Assembly (NCBI GenBank): GCA_022560025.1
Contig: JAFISE010000337.1
Span: forward strand, 1-18,319
Length of the DNA: 18,319 bases
Reading direction: 5' to 3'
Source: Stagonosporopsis chrysanthemi
Taxonomy: Eukaryota > Ascomycota > Dothideomycetes > Pleosporales > Didymellaceae
Shown: positions 7,723-16,475 of the stretch, piece by piece
How the letters are laid out: each line of letters starts with the position of its first letter
Position numbering within the stretch: position 1 is the first letter of the stretch
Notes under the pieces: model-generated
What the model was told of the DNA's origin: nothing
What the model saw: the letters and a program-made list of their open reading frames with translations, nothing else
The model's database searches: none
Translations under genes and position numbers: made by a program

Positions 7723-9000
7723 ATGAGCTCAATTGAGGCTGCGCTTGCAGCTATAGAATCGCTGAAGCCTGGAGAGAAGTTTAGCTATCGCCAAATTGCA
7801 GCAAAGTATCACTGTAATCGTACAACGCTCGCGCGGAGGCACCAAGGCGTCCAAGCCTCATGCCGCACCAAAGCAGAAAACCAGCAAGCGCTCCACCCCC
7901 AGCAAGAGAAGGAGCTCCTACGCTATATAGAGCGCCTTACAAGGCAAGGCTTGCCTCCCTCACGGCCTATGATACGACGCTTTGCTTCAGATATCACGAA
8001 AAAAGAGCTAGGAATAGGCTGGGTTAATCGCTTTGTCCAGCGCTACGACGTCCATCTCATCTCACGCTGGGTGACTGGGATCGATCGCTCACGCCACCAG
8101 GCTGACTCTATATCAAAGTATAGCCTCTACTTCGAGCTTCTACGCAGTAAGCTCAGCCAATACGATCTTGAGCCTCACAATATATACAATATGGATGAGA
8201 AGGGCTGTATGCTAGGAATACTTACTCGCTCAAAGCGGGTGTTCAGCAGGAGGCTATATGAGGAGGGGAAGATCAAGGCTCACATCCAGGATGGCAACCG
8301 GGAGTGGATAACCCTGCTAGCCTGCATATCCGCTGATGGATCAGCCCTTGCACCTGCGCTGATATATCAATCAGCCTCAGGCTCAATACAGGACACCTGG
8401 CTACAAGCTCTAAGACCTGAGGATCAAGTATATGTATCCTCCTCACCTTCTGGCTGGACAAACAACGATATAGGGCTATCCTGGCTCAAACATGTGTTTG
8501 ATCGATCTACGAAGGAGAAGGCAGGGCGGAGCTATCGATTACTCATCCTTGATGGCCATGGATCTCATCTCACGATGGATTTTATTGAGTACTGCGATCG
8601 GAATAGAATCCTCCTTGCAGTGTACCCACCTCATTCAACTCACACCCTCCAGCCGCTTGACGTCGCCATGTTCAAGCCATTCTCAACAGCCTACTCAAAC
8701 CAGGTCGCTGCGTTCATGGAGAGGTGCCAAGGGCTCACATCTATGAGTAAGAGGGACTTCTATCCCATGTTTATGGCTGCCTGGGAGGCCTCGTTCAAGA
8801 AAGAAACTATACTTAAGGCTTTTGAAGCGACTGGCCTCTCACCTCTCAACCCAGAGGTGATACTTAAACGATTCAATCAGCCAGCTCAATCCGGCCAATC
8901 AAGTGATAGCGACTCCTCAGCCTTGAGCGCCTCAGACTGGCGGAAAACTGAGCGCCTTCTACGCCAAGTAGTAGGTGATAGGAGTGATCCACGAGCTTAA
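7723..9000 (+). CDS. Pogo-like transposase, catalytic core (tail lost to a stop codon)
   Basis: A DDE_1-family cut-and-paste transposase. From the ATG at 7723 (first element-encoded start, after the terminal repeat) 425 codons are open. N-terminal psq helix-turn-helix (FSYRQIAAKYHCNRTTLARR, ~20-40), a CENP-B/HTH_Tnp DNA-binding region (LTRQGLPPSRPMIRRFA, ending IGWVNRFVQRYD, ~70-115), then the catalytic core with D in IYNMDEKG, D in LILDGHGSH and D in LQPLDVAMF, followed by the conserved FEATGLSPLNPE segment. All catalytic positions expected for pogo elements are present. TAA at 8998-9000 ends the frame; the family's coiled, basic tail follows in the same frame after a second stop. The open frame also extends upstream without a stop into the host gene, to 7204. 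Whether the tail-less protein is active is unknown. Confidence 0.9.
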   Translation: MSSIEAALAAIESLKPGEKFSYRQIAAKYHCNRTTLARRHQGVQASCRTKAENQQALHPQQEKELLRYIERLTRQGLPPSRPMIRRFASDITKKELGIGWVNRFVQRYDVHLISRWVTGIDRSRHQADSISKYSLYFELLRSKLSQYDLEPHNIYNMDEKGCMLGILTRSKRVFSRRLYEEGKIKAHIQDGNREWITLLACISADGSALAPALIYQSASGSIQDTWLQALRPEDQVYVSSSPSGWTNNDIGLSWLKHVFDRSTKEKAGRSYRLLILDGHGSHLTMDFIEYCDRNRILLAVYPPHSTHTLQPLDVAMFKPFSTAYSNQVAAFMERCQGLTSMSKRDFYPMFMAAWEASFKKETILKAFEATGLSPLNPEVILKRFNQPAQSGQSSDSDSSALSASDWRKTERLLRQVVGDRSDPRA

Positions 9001-9012
9001 AAGCTTAGCTGA

Positions 9013-9600
9013 GCCTTCTATTCTATCTCAGTTCAGAAAAGCCTCCTCACACACGAGGCTCAAGGCCTTATGCAAGCTCTTGTTAATGAGAGGCAGCGTA
9101 GAAAGCGAGGCAAGGCTCTGCCTCTAGACGCAGAGGAGGACTATCACGGTGGAGCTAAATTCTGGTCCCCAAGGAAGGTGAATGAGACACGTGATTACCT
9201 GCTTCAACAAGGGCTTGAAGAAGAGCAACTACAACATCAGAGAGCTGAGGCAGCTCGCCTACGTGAAGTTAAGAAGCAGGAGAAGCTTCAGGCAGCTCAA
9301 CAGAAGCGTGCAGCAAGGGCAGCAGCTCAAATAATAAGGCAGGAGGAGAAGGCTCGTAAGGCTGCTGATCGAGCCTCACGACAGGCAGCTCGTAGGACTC
9401 AACAACGACTCCAGCAAGCTCAAAAAACTGCCCAAAGAGGCAAGAGGAGAGACCTCAAGGCAGCTACTAAGGCAGGCTCAAAAAAGAGAGTAGCTGCGCA
9501 GCCTCAGAGTGGTGATGATGCCTCAGGTGCTGCAGCAGGCCCACCACCATCTCAATCACGACACGGCCGAGCAATCAAGCTCCCAGCAAAATATAGATAG
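9013..9600 (+). pseudogene. Detached C-terminal tail of the element 2 transposase
   Basis: The frame of the transposase continues unchanged past TAA (8998-9000) and TGA (9010-9012) to a stop at 9598-9600. It reads a family-typical sequence: RRKRGKALPL, then FWSPRKVNE, a long Ala/Gln/Lys/Arg coiled segment (about 9235-9480), and an ending SRHGRAIKLPAKYR. In relatives this tail is continuous with the catalytic core, so two nonsense changes split one gene. An internal ATG at 9070 could start a separate 176-aa product, but nothing shows it is expressed. Confidence 0.8.
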
Positions 9601-9712
9601 CTATATATATTAATCAAGGCCTCTAGAACTCAACACTAGAAAACTTTGCGATAGTAGCGATTGTACGTGGCTCAATAGCCTCAAGTTTGGTGCTGGTGTT
9701 GGTGTTCAAAGT

Positions 9713-9753
9713 GGCTCGCCACGCCGAACGGCTCGCCACGCCGATTAGCTCGG
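9713..9753. repeat. Element 2 right terminal inverted repeat with duplicated subterminal unit
   Basis: Positions 9730-9753 are the terminal repeat. The 15-mer GGCTCGCCACGCCGA occurs at 9713-9727 and again at 9730-9744 (period 17), whereas the left end has a single copy. GTGGCTCGC lies at 9711-9719. Confidence 0.88.
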
Positions 9754-10655
9754 TAATACCTAGATGCAGATAGGCATAACCTACAGCTACAAGGTCCCTC
9801 TAAACGTTAATGTAGCACCTTTAGTTTTAAACAAGTTGTAAGAACAATTTAAGTTTAAAGTAAGAAAAACCTTAAAAGAGTTACAATGCTCTACACAACA
9901 ACATTAGATTAATGTACTGTAACTGTCACGGTTGAGGGCATCTCCTGCACTAGCGCTGTTTACAGCTACCCACGTATACATACTGTTCGTAGCTTCGCAC
10001 AATACAACCTCAGTTCAATCCTCAAATCTTCCTGCACTGCTTGCACTCACTGCGACAAGTTCAGTCTCTGAACCCGTGATTGTGGCTGTAGCAGCTCTCC
10101 AACTCTCTTGCCCCTTGATGCCGTCATGTATCTAGACCTGCGAAGCGGCAAGCAGGCAGAAAGTTAGGCAATTCAGAAATCAAGCAAATAGACAACCAGG
10201 CAATTAGACAGCCATGGCGCGAATCGTATCACAATGCATCCAAATGCATCCAACAACAAAACGCACGGTAGGTCCCTTCGCTCATCACGAGGACCAGCCT
10301 TGGTCTTTGGTAACCTTGCTATTTAAGATGGCAATGCCTCACAAACATAGCACTTACCACAATTCACATTTACACTGTAAACGAGACTTCACTTGTACAT
10401 CGTACAACATGGAGGATTCTATGGAGACTTTTCTTGGCTCTTCGCTCTTACACGTGATCTCCTTGCTCATCTTGATTCTGTCTCTTATGATAAGCGAAAT
10501 GATTTGGGTATTGTTGAGATTGTACGTTACTGTTCCTTTCCAGAATGATAATTGGCTAACTGGCAAGGCGGGATCTCAAACCGTGAGTAGACGCCCGTCT
10601 CGAGCTGGGGCCATGTCAAGCAGAACACTCGCAATATTTTGATCCATCTACTGAG
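9754..10655. other. Gene-poor stretch right of element 2
   Basis: Positions 9780-9920 are AT-rich with runs of T and A, probably the 3' flank of the host gene interrupted by element 2. A plus-strand open frame at 10214-10642 includes a hydrophobic stretch (SLLHVISLLILILSLMIS) but its codons are unconvincing. A good 5' splice-site sequence, GTGAGT, stands at 10583-10588, with AG acceptors at 10622-10623 (CAG) and 10668-10669 (ACAG), so an upstream exon of the 10656 remnant may lie here. Nothing is firm enough to call. Confidence 0.4.
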
Positions 10656-11576
10656 ATGCTTCACGACAGGCAATTTGGCCTATCCCTCCACCTACTCAAG
10701 CTGTCGGCACCGCCTGGGTCACCGCCGCCGCTGCCCCCTCCTCCTCTGCCTCCAGTTTGTCTACCCCCACCACCATCGCCCACTCAACCAGCGGGCATTC
10801 CTGGCTCACCTGTGTTCATGGAACTTATTAGACGCTCACTCACCTTTGAGGACATTTTACTTGACGGAAAGGGCAATATCCTGCTCAATGGACTCCAATA
10901 CAGCTTTCTCTTCGTTGATGATAACCGGACCCTTTCCTACTATCCATCGAAATCCATGGTATCTTTGCTCCAGCTTGCACGACAGGTCGCTTTCTATAAG
11001 GACTCATCCTGCCCCATCATGAAGCTGGTAGCTCGTCTGATCTGTGATGTCTAGAACGCTGTGACTCCAGATGGAAAAACAAAAAACGTCTGTATTACCA
11101 AACAGAGTTGGCTGAACTCTTGCATCAGAACGTGGTGCGTGGCGTCTTTCAAGGTTGTAGGAAGCACGCTTACGAAGATGATTGCTACATGTTCACGATT
11201 CAGGGCGACAGACCACGCCAAGTCACCGTTAATCCCAGCTCGTTCTGCAGTGGTGGTGCTACAATGCAGGTCGCGGATGAGACAAGCCCTCCAACTTGTC
11301 AGGAAGCGAGGTTGTAGCAAAAACGACTTCACGGACACAGCCCTTAGGAGCGCTTCATCAATGGGACGTTGCTGCCTTGGCTGGACTTTGGAATGCCACA
11401 TACGAGCATCAAGAACAATACATCTGACAGGGCTGAGATGGGTTATATCGAGGACGAAGAAACATCGAATGTACTTAAACGCAGTACGTAGTGTGTATCA
11501 TGAGCAATACATTGTGCGTATCTGTCAAGCGTGTCAACCGATGGCTGGTCGAGGGTGGAATCTGAGCTCTGCTTAG
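10656..11576 (+). pseudogene. Multiply frameshifted gene remnant, family not recognised
   Basis: Protein-like sequence passes through successive phases without overlap. Segment 1 (10656-11054): a proline-rich stretch, then TFEDILLDGKGNILLNGLQY and QLARQVAFYKDSSCPIMKL. Segment 2 (about 11042-11280): CDSRWKNKKRLYYQTELAEL and EDDCYMFTIQGDRPRQVTV. Segment 3 (11281-11427): DKPSNLSGSEVVAK and QWDVAALAGLWNATYEHQEQ. Segment 4 (11426-11491): RAEMGYIEDEETSNV. Segment 5 (to the stop at 11574-11576): YHEQYIVRICQACQPMAGRG. Phase changes sit near 11042, 11280, 11425 and 11489; each of the first two is explained by one missing base. No domain is recognised, and the true start may be an upstream exon. The single stretched protein is inference; segments 1-3 are the strongest. 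Confidence 0.45.
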
Positions 11577-13629
11577 CCAAACGTACAGCCGGATGCAGCT
11601 GTTTCCTAAGAGTCTGTTGTCATTCGTCACAAAGCTTTGACTTGAAGTGGTACTGGATATCTGATGAGAGTGGTTGTGTGAACTGTTGATTGAGTCTACC
11701 TGAGGGAGCGATTATCTACAGTGCGTGAAAGCGGGAGGCCTAACCTAATCGAGAAGCGAGCTGGCCTATGAGAAGCGCTGCCCTGCGCGGACAATATCAG
11801 CTGGTTCGAGTCCAACCAAAGTGGGCCAGTGCTCGCCCCGAAGACCCAAGGAAGCATTCCCAGCGTGCTAGACACTCAGCAAGTATTTGCCTTCCGATAT
11901 ATCCCCAGGTTTTCTGGATATGAGAACCGTGTCGAGAATCCGGCCCCCCTGGAGGGTCTAGAGAGATCTGTCAGCGGTCAAGACACCCACGAGATGTGAG
12001 CGCGCCGTATACACCCGTTGGTCTGGCAAAGCTGCTGTACTAACGCTGTTGAGCAACTTGCGACAAGGATGGAAATATGGCTAATAAATCCCGCAGATAA
12101 CGCTGCGGCATCGCAGCAACCTGTTCCCGCTCCCCAGCTCTTCACGGATTGGCCTCTGTGCCCAAAGAAGGCTCCTGACCCAGGGAACGTCCTCAGTAGT
12201 GAGGATTGCGATCCGCGTTACCAAACACTTCAGTGAAGGAGCCTTCAAGTTCCTCCGCAGTTGTTGGGCACACCGCCTCTTTGTCTGAACTTCTAAGTGA
12301 CGCCGACAGGCAAACCATGCGCAATGTGTAAGCGCTGCCACGATCCGCTGACGTGCCCTTCCGTGTTCATATTTCTACAGCACCGATTGGCTGTCCTTCA
12401 CAATCCCACAGTAATAAACATTCAGGTCACAATTTTGCATAACAAATGTTCATCTTTGCGAAGCTCGCATGGACTGTCTATGTTCTCAGCACTATTGGAA
12501 GGCCTGCACCCAGCCTGAACATCACGTTTTGCGCCTGTTTGATTGACGTGTAATGACGTTGAGTGTCTGACAGAGGCGGCCACCCTAGTGAAATTCGGGG
12601 GAACTGTTGAGAGGCTTGAAATGTGGATTAGGCCTTGCCTATCCTGATTAGCGTGCACTGTCAGGGCCAGCTGTAAGCGCTCGCATCGAAGAACAGAGTT
12701 GCCCGCCACGCAGGCTGCAACGGTGACCCACCGCCTTGAAACAGAACACTACACATCCAGGGAACATCCCCAATCTACAGGCTTCTGACACCTTGGGTTT
12801 ACTTAAGCCACGCTGGAAGTAACAAAACACAAGAGCGTGTATCGGCTATCTTGAACCTGTTTGAGAACAGTCATGATCTAATCGACAACCTCGGAACAAA
12901 TCGCGTGGTCTTTGCCGTTGGCCTCGGTAGAACAAATCCTTGTCTTGCATACGTCAGGTTGCCAATGGAGAAAGAAACAATGGATCGACATGACACAAGA
13001 CACGTTAGCAACTGCGTCGACTTGCAAGTTCTAATGTCCCTCCCTGGGCTATGGGACACCCTCCGATCTGGGACATACAAGAGGTGACTTGACACAAGGT
13101 ACCTCGCTTTCTTCACACCTGTGACCAACTGCCCTGAAGTGATAGAGGTATCAACTACTGCTACTTATACATGTCTAGAACTTTGCCCAACTCAAAATTA
13201 CGTTACCTTGCTACCTTCATGCCAAAGTTACAGCAAGCCTTGCTCTTGTGCATAATAATCCTTTCGTGCTTACGATGTGACTTAGAGGTTTCGTACTACA
13301 TGTTGCACCTATAAAGTGTAGTGTCTAACAACAAAGATCCTTCTGATAAAGCGCCGAGCCGTGATTAGCGTCGCAACCGCCGTAGCGCTCCGAACCATGC
13401 AAGATCGCCACGCTGATTGGTACCTCGGCTAGCGTGAAACAACCCCGCATGTCTCACGTAATTTTCATCGGGCAATTTACAGTGGCGGCCTGTGGCTGAG
13501 CGGATCGCCATACTCGGGAAATACAAACTCCGACTCCGGGCCAGTATTTGAAAGGGGATCTCTGCGTCGAGATCATACGTAGTCAACACAAACAACTAAG
13601 GCAGACGATATTCTGCGATAACAGGTCGA
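11577..13629. other. Two-kilobase stretch with no convincing gene
   Basis: Open frames on both strands here are short (under 100 codons), lack recognisable motifs and have no consistent codon bias. Those at 12018-12236, 12422-12709 and 12851-13087 were read and not accepted. No tRNA, terminal inverted repeat or tandem array was seen. It may be old decayed repeat or gene sequence. Confidence 0.4.
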
Positions 13630-13965
13630 TCAGCCTGATGCAATGTCGTAATCTAGGTCATCATCCGCCATGCGCTTCGTTGCTCTTTCCACCTGCTCAA
13701 CATATTTTGCGTTGTCACTCGACGTAACCTCTTCAGCAGGCGTTCTTGACCTTTTTCTCTTCTTGACACCAGGGACAACGTCATCTCGTCGTTTGATCTT
13801 GCCTTCTGCGGCTTCAAGATGTTGACAAAGTTCATGGGTGGACACAGCAATCTCCTCACCTACACAACCGATTACATCCTTTGTGAGCTCCTCACAGGCA
13901 AAGTCGGACAGGTCGAATTGCAGGCCTGGATGCACCGTAGGGTTTCCCTGCTCGTCACGAAAGGC

Positions 13966-14020
13966 CTGTGCAATGTTAAGGGCAAGATTCTGGAATGAAC
14001 GAACTGGGAGTGGTAAATAC
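13966..14020 (-). other. Intron 2 of the nuclease-like pseudogene
   Basis: 55 nt, 5' GTATTT, branch-site-like CTTAAC, 3' GCACAG. Removing it joins ..EIEDE to AFRDEQGNP in frame, which fits better than reading through to the stop just upstream of the acceptor. Confidence 0.7.
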
Positions 14021-14498
14021 TTCATCTTCAATTTCCTTCACAACTCGTAAATCATCGCCGTCCAGACGAGTCCGCCATATTGTAAACGTTGCCTTGCTCG
14101 TCTCTTTCTTACTATACTCAATATCTAGGCCAACAACAACCTGCACACTAGCATCTGAGTCTAGAAGGTAGTTTTCTGCCAGCCTGTTTAATCTATTCTT
14201 CTCCTGTGAATATGCAACCTCGATGATAATGCCAGGATATTGTGCATCGTCATGCCAGAACGAGGTGTCCGGTTCGTATTTTGACTTCGCGTTGGCGGGC
14301 CATTCTCGGCTGGGAAGTATATCTCAGTAGATCAGGCTGGTCGCACTTTGTCTGCAAAACGAGCGGCGTCGCCAGTTCCGCTGCGTATCGTTTTGAGTCG
14401 GCTCCGAATCGCGTCTTCAACTCCGTCAATGAAGAGCTCGTGCACGCAGGTTGGCATCCGAAAAATAAGCTGGTGATTTTCTAGGTCGTGAATCATAC

Positions 14499-14548
14499 CT
14501 GGATAGGCGTGGTCAGCAGCTGTCCCAACTCCTACTCAACTGACATAC
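14499..14548 (-). other. Intron 1 of the nuclease-like pseudogene
   Basis: 50 nt, 5' GTATGT, branch-site-like GCTGAC (14517-14512 on the minus strand), 3' CCAG. Typical of filamentous ascomycetes. Splicing restores ..NKIRYD.. across the junction. Confidence 0.7.
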
Positions 14549-14778
14549 CGTATCTTGTTCTTCACGTATCCTGACAGCACCTCGTCGCAGCTAAGAAGTC
14601 GCTCGATCTCGGCGTATTCCCCCGGTGCGAGCTGGAAAGTTATCCAGTCTTGCTTGATATATTTTCCAGCCTGTCTATCTTTGAAGAACGCAACGACTTG
14701 CCGGGCTTGAGCAAAGGACTTCTTGTCGGTTGGCGGCGGTGTCAACGGCGTGTCTACAAAACTGGACGGTGGCGTAGC

Positions 14779-15157
14779 TTATTCCTTTTGATCAGCGTAC
14801 GGCTTCGACCTAGCCGGAAGTCAACACGATGTCACTTTCGAATTCTGGACAGAAGGTGTGCGAAGTTTCATAGTGGACGATGTTGTTGCGCGGACAGATC
14901 GCGGCAAACGTGATCGCACTAGTTGACTCAGCAACAACGCCCCACGTGCCCCTGGGGCAGCCAATGACAACGCTGCAGATAAGGCGGGGAGCCAACCTTG
15001 TAGCGGGTGGAGAGAACTAACACAATGCGTGATAAAACCAGTTTCATAATACTGCAAAAGCAGCAAAAACAACTCTGAGCCAAAGCCTGACCCGGATGAG
15101 CGGCATCCGATCAATTACTGCAGAGGGTCTACTTGTGAACGCTGTCCCGCACTCCGA
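14779..15157. other. Intergenic, 5' side of the nuclease-like pseudogene
   Basis: No supported gene. A minus-strand frame at 14810-14995 reads ICPRNNIVHYETSHTFCPEF, which is protein-like but too short and without context. The stretch probably holds the promoter of the minus-strand pseudogene. Confidence 0.35.
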
Positions 15158-15480
15158 ATGTCAGATAAAGATAGGCACACGCGCCGAAGAGAGGATCAAA
15201 TTGAGGCCGAACGTCGACGCGCACAGTCTGAGCGAGACAAAAGGAAGGCGCGACAGGAGAAGGACGAACGGAAAGCATCGTTCAAACGCCATTGTCAGCA
15301 ACAACGAACTCGTTCAACCGAGCTGATGCCGCTTGTGGCCGAGCCACCTATTCGCAATGAGAATTATCGTCTTCTCTGAGATCGTCGGACTTTAGAAGCG
15401 TAGATCTAGAGCCTGTTGTCGTGAGTCTTCCGGCGAAACCGAATGTAGCGTTGTCCTCGCAAGCGCTCGGCAAGGTATGA
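15158..15480 (+). pseudogene. Small highly charged ORF with a probable one-base phase change
   Basis: The ATG at 15158 opens 73 codons that are strongly charged and probably helical or coiled (EDQIEAERRRAQSERDKRKA), then PLVAEPPIRNENYRLL and TGA at 15377-15379. One frame back, from 15379, protein-like sequence continues at once (RSSDFRSVDLEPVVVSLPAK..ALSSQALGKV) to a stop at 15478-15480; a single missing base before AGA at 15379 would join the two. Alternatively the gene ends at 15379, or GTATGA at 15475 is a splice donor. No family is recognised and no upstream exon is evident. Confidence 0.3.
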
Positions 15481-15924
15481 CACAGTGATTGGAGGGCGGA
15501 GTTGAAACTTGACAATCGGCGGTTATCGCTTGGACAGGCTGCAGCGAGGATGCCAATATCTTAGGTACAGATATCTCGTGCGGGCACGACGTCCAACCAC
15601 AGCAATTTTATCGTCCTTCTGTGCGGAAGCCGCGCGCTTCAGGTCAGCGCAAAACGTATTTAGACTCCTGTCATCCTCGATTCCACGCAGTTGCAGTTTG
15701 CTCAAGACCTGAGTGAGTCAGACGTATTGTGATTCCAAACGCCACTAAAAATTCAGAAATGTAAGACCACAACCATCGTAGTGTCTTGAAGCTTTGTCTA
15801 AGTTTTTGTTTAGATTTGCTCGGGTGCAGGCCCATCTTGAATTTTGACGTTCTTGAGAGTCATCAGCCGGGCGAGGATCAAAAGAAGATCACCGCACCCT
15901 CCTCCCTCTTTGCGTTCAGATACA
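15481..15924. other. Intergenic, 5' of the 15925 gene; possible minus-strand exon
   Basis: On the minus strand, 15710-15523 reads SKLQLRGIEDDRSLNTFCAD and KDDKIAVVGRRARTRYLYL to a stop, preceded by a 3' splice-like signal (CTGAC then CACTCAG). No upstream exon was found, so it is only a candidate terminal exon. The bases before 15925 (about 15890-15912) are pyrimidine-rich, a common fungal core-promoter feature upstream of a start codon. Confidence 0.3.
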
Positions 15925-16323
15925 ATGGCGGATCACATCTCCAGGGCCAAGACTGCGACCGACAATTTGTCGCAGAAAGTCACCCCGCACATGGATGATG
16001 CGCTGATACTTGGATCACTTGGAAGCTTTCTGCCGATCGCTTTGCGGTGCTTGAAAACGATCACCCTCTTCGAAGTGGAAATTCCAGACGTGCTGGAACA
16101 ATATACCACTACATGCAAAAATCTCACGGAAGCTATCCAGACCAACGAGGACTCCCTTGTACAGAGAGCATGGAAAGACGTCACCATTGAGGGAAGATCT
16201 TGGGCCGATCATTTGAAGGCAATGCAGCTGTGGATTCAAATACTCCAGCTTCAGGCTCAAAAGAAGAAGACCGAGACACCGTTGCCACAGTACGAGGCAC
16301 CACCGCCGAAGTATGAGGCATGA
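15925..16323 (+). CDS. Small hypothetical protein with a PPxY-type C-terminal tail
   Basis: A 132-aa frame that appears intact. I chose the ATG at 15925 because its context (ACAATGG) is strong and pyrimidine-rich sequence precedes it; an in-frame ATG at 15844 would add 27 residues. The N-terminal part is alpha-helical, with a hydrophobic stretch (DDALILGSLGSFLPIALRCL, residues ~24-43) that could be a membrane or amphipathic helix, then a helical region with conserved-looking Trp residues and a basic QKKK. The last 14 residues hold two similar units, LPQYEA and PPKYEA; the second is a PPxY motif, the class bound by WW domains of NEDD4/Rsp5-type ubiquitin ligases, the first an LPxY variant. Family not recognised; function unknown. 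It stands alone between decayed genes and element 3. Confidence 0.55.
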   Translation: MADHISRAKTATDNLSQKVTPHMDDALILGSLGSFLPIALRCLKTITLFEVEIPDVLEQYTTTCKNLTEAIQTNEDSLVQRAWKDVTIEGRSWADHLKAMQLWIQILQLQAQKKKTETPLPQYEAPPPKYEA

Positions 16324-16475
16324 TGGGGTACTATTATGTGGTAAATTAGTTGTAGGCGAGTTGGGGCTGGGTGGTTGCCAAGACAAAATCCGTACACCAC
16401 ACATATATGCACGTGTTGTAATATTGCTGCTTCCTTCCTATCAGCGCATGTCTACAGACTTCTGAGATTCGAACA

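Larger units (their letters stand above)
7650..9753 (+). mobile_element. Complete pogo-like DNA transposon (element 2)
   Basis: The element is 2104 bp, flanked by TA (7648-7649 and 9754-9755). Its ends 7650-7673 and 9730-9753 are inverted copies matching at 23 of 24 bases (outer bases CCGAGCTAAYCGGCGTGG). It carries one plus-strand transposase whose catalytic core is intact and whose tail is cut off by two stops. It is a different family from element 1 (different outer termini, divergent transposase, different tail), yet both share the subterminal motif GTGGCTCGC. Base composition drops sharply from the GC-rich host gene to the element at 7650. It is better preserved than elements 1 and 3. 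Confidence 0.92.
13630..14778 (-). pseudogene. Three-exon pseudogene, PD-(D/E)XK nuclease-like (Uma2-like) fungal protein
   Basis: Exon 1 (14778-14549) reads TPLTPPPTDKKSFAQARQVV and continues to YVKNKIR. Exon 2 (14498-14021) reads RMPTCVHELFIDGVEDAIRS, STEIYFPAE, then YEPDTSFWHDD..YPGIIIEVAYSQEK and ENYLLDSDASVQVVVGLDIE. Exon 3 (13965-13630) reads AFRDEQGNPTVHPGLQFDLS and ends basic (VKKRKRSRTP, NLS-like) then acidic. The D of EPD, the E of IIEV and the downstream YLLDSDASVQVVVGLDIE resemble the active-site layout of Uma2/PD-(D/E)XK nucleases; that assignment is inference. Introns are 14548-14499 and 14020-13966. Breaks: no ATG (an in-frame TAA is at 14781-14779), a phase change near the T4 run 14477-14480, TGA at 14334-14332 where the context expects arginine (CGA to TGA), and a one-base loss near 14297-14301. 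It resembles a multi-copy family I recall from Pezizomycotina. Confidence 0.65.

Noticed and set aside
10214..10642. 142-codon frame with a hydrophobic stretch
   Set aside because: Codons look random outside the hydrophobic run, there is no good start context, and a strong GTGAGT donor cuts through its 3' end.
11805..11830. tRNA T-arm-like GGTTCGAGTCC
   Set aside because: The T-stem pairs poorly and no acceptor, D-arm or anticodon arm could be built around it.
12018..13128. Short ORFs on both strands (60-95 codons)
   Set aside because: No motif, no frame continuity and mutually overlapping on opposite strands; consistent with chance.
13650..14050. Reading the 14031-13630 frame as a stand-alone gene starting at 14025
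   Set aside because: The first 20 codons fall in a well-formed intron; the exon joins upstream coding sequence in frame.
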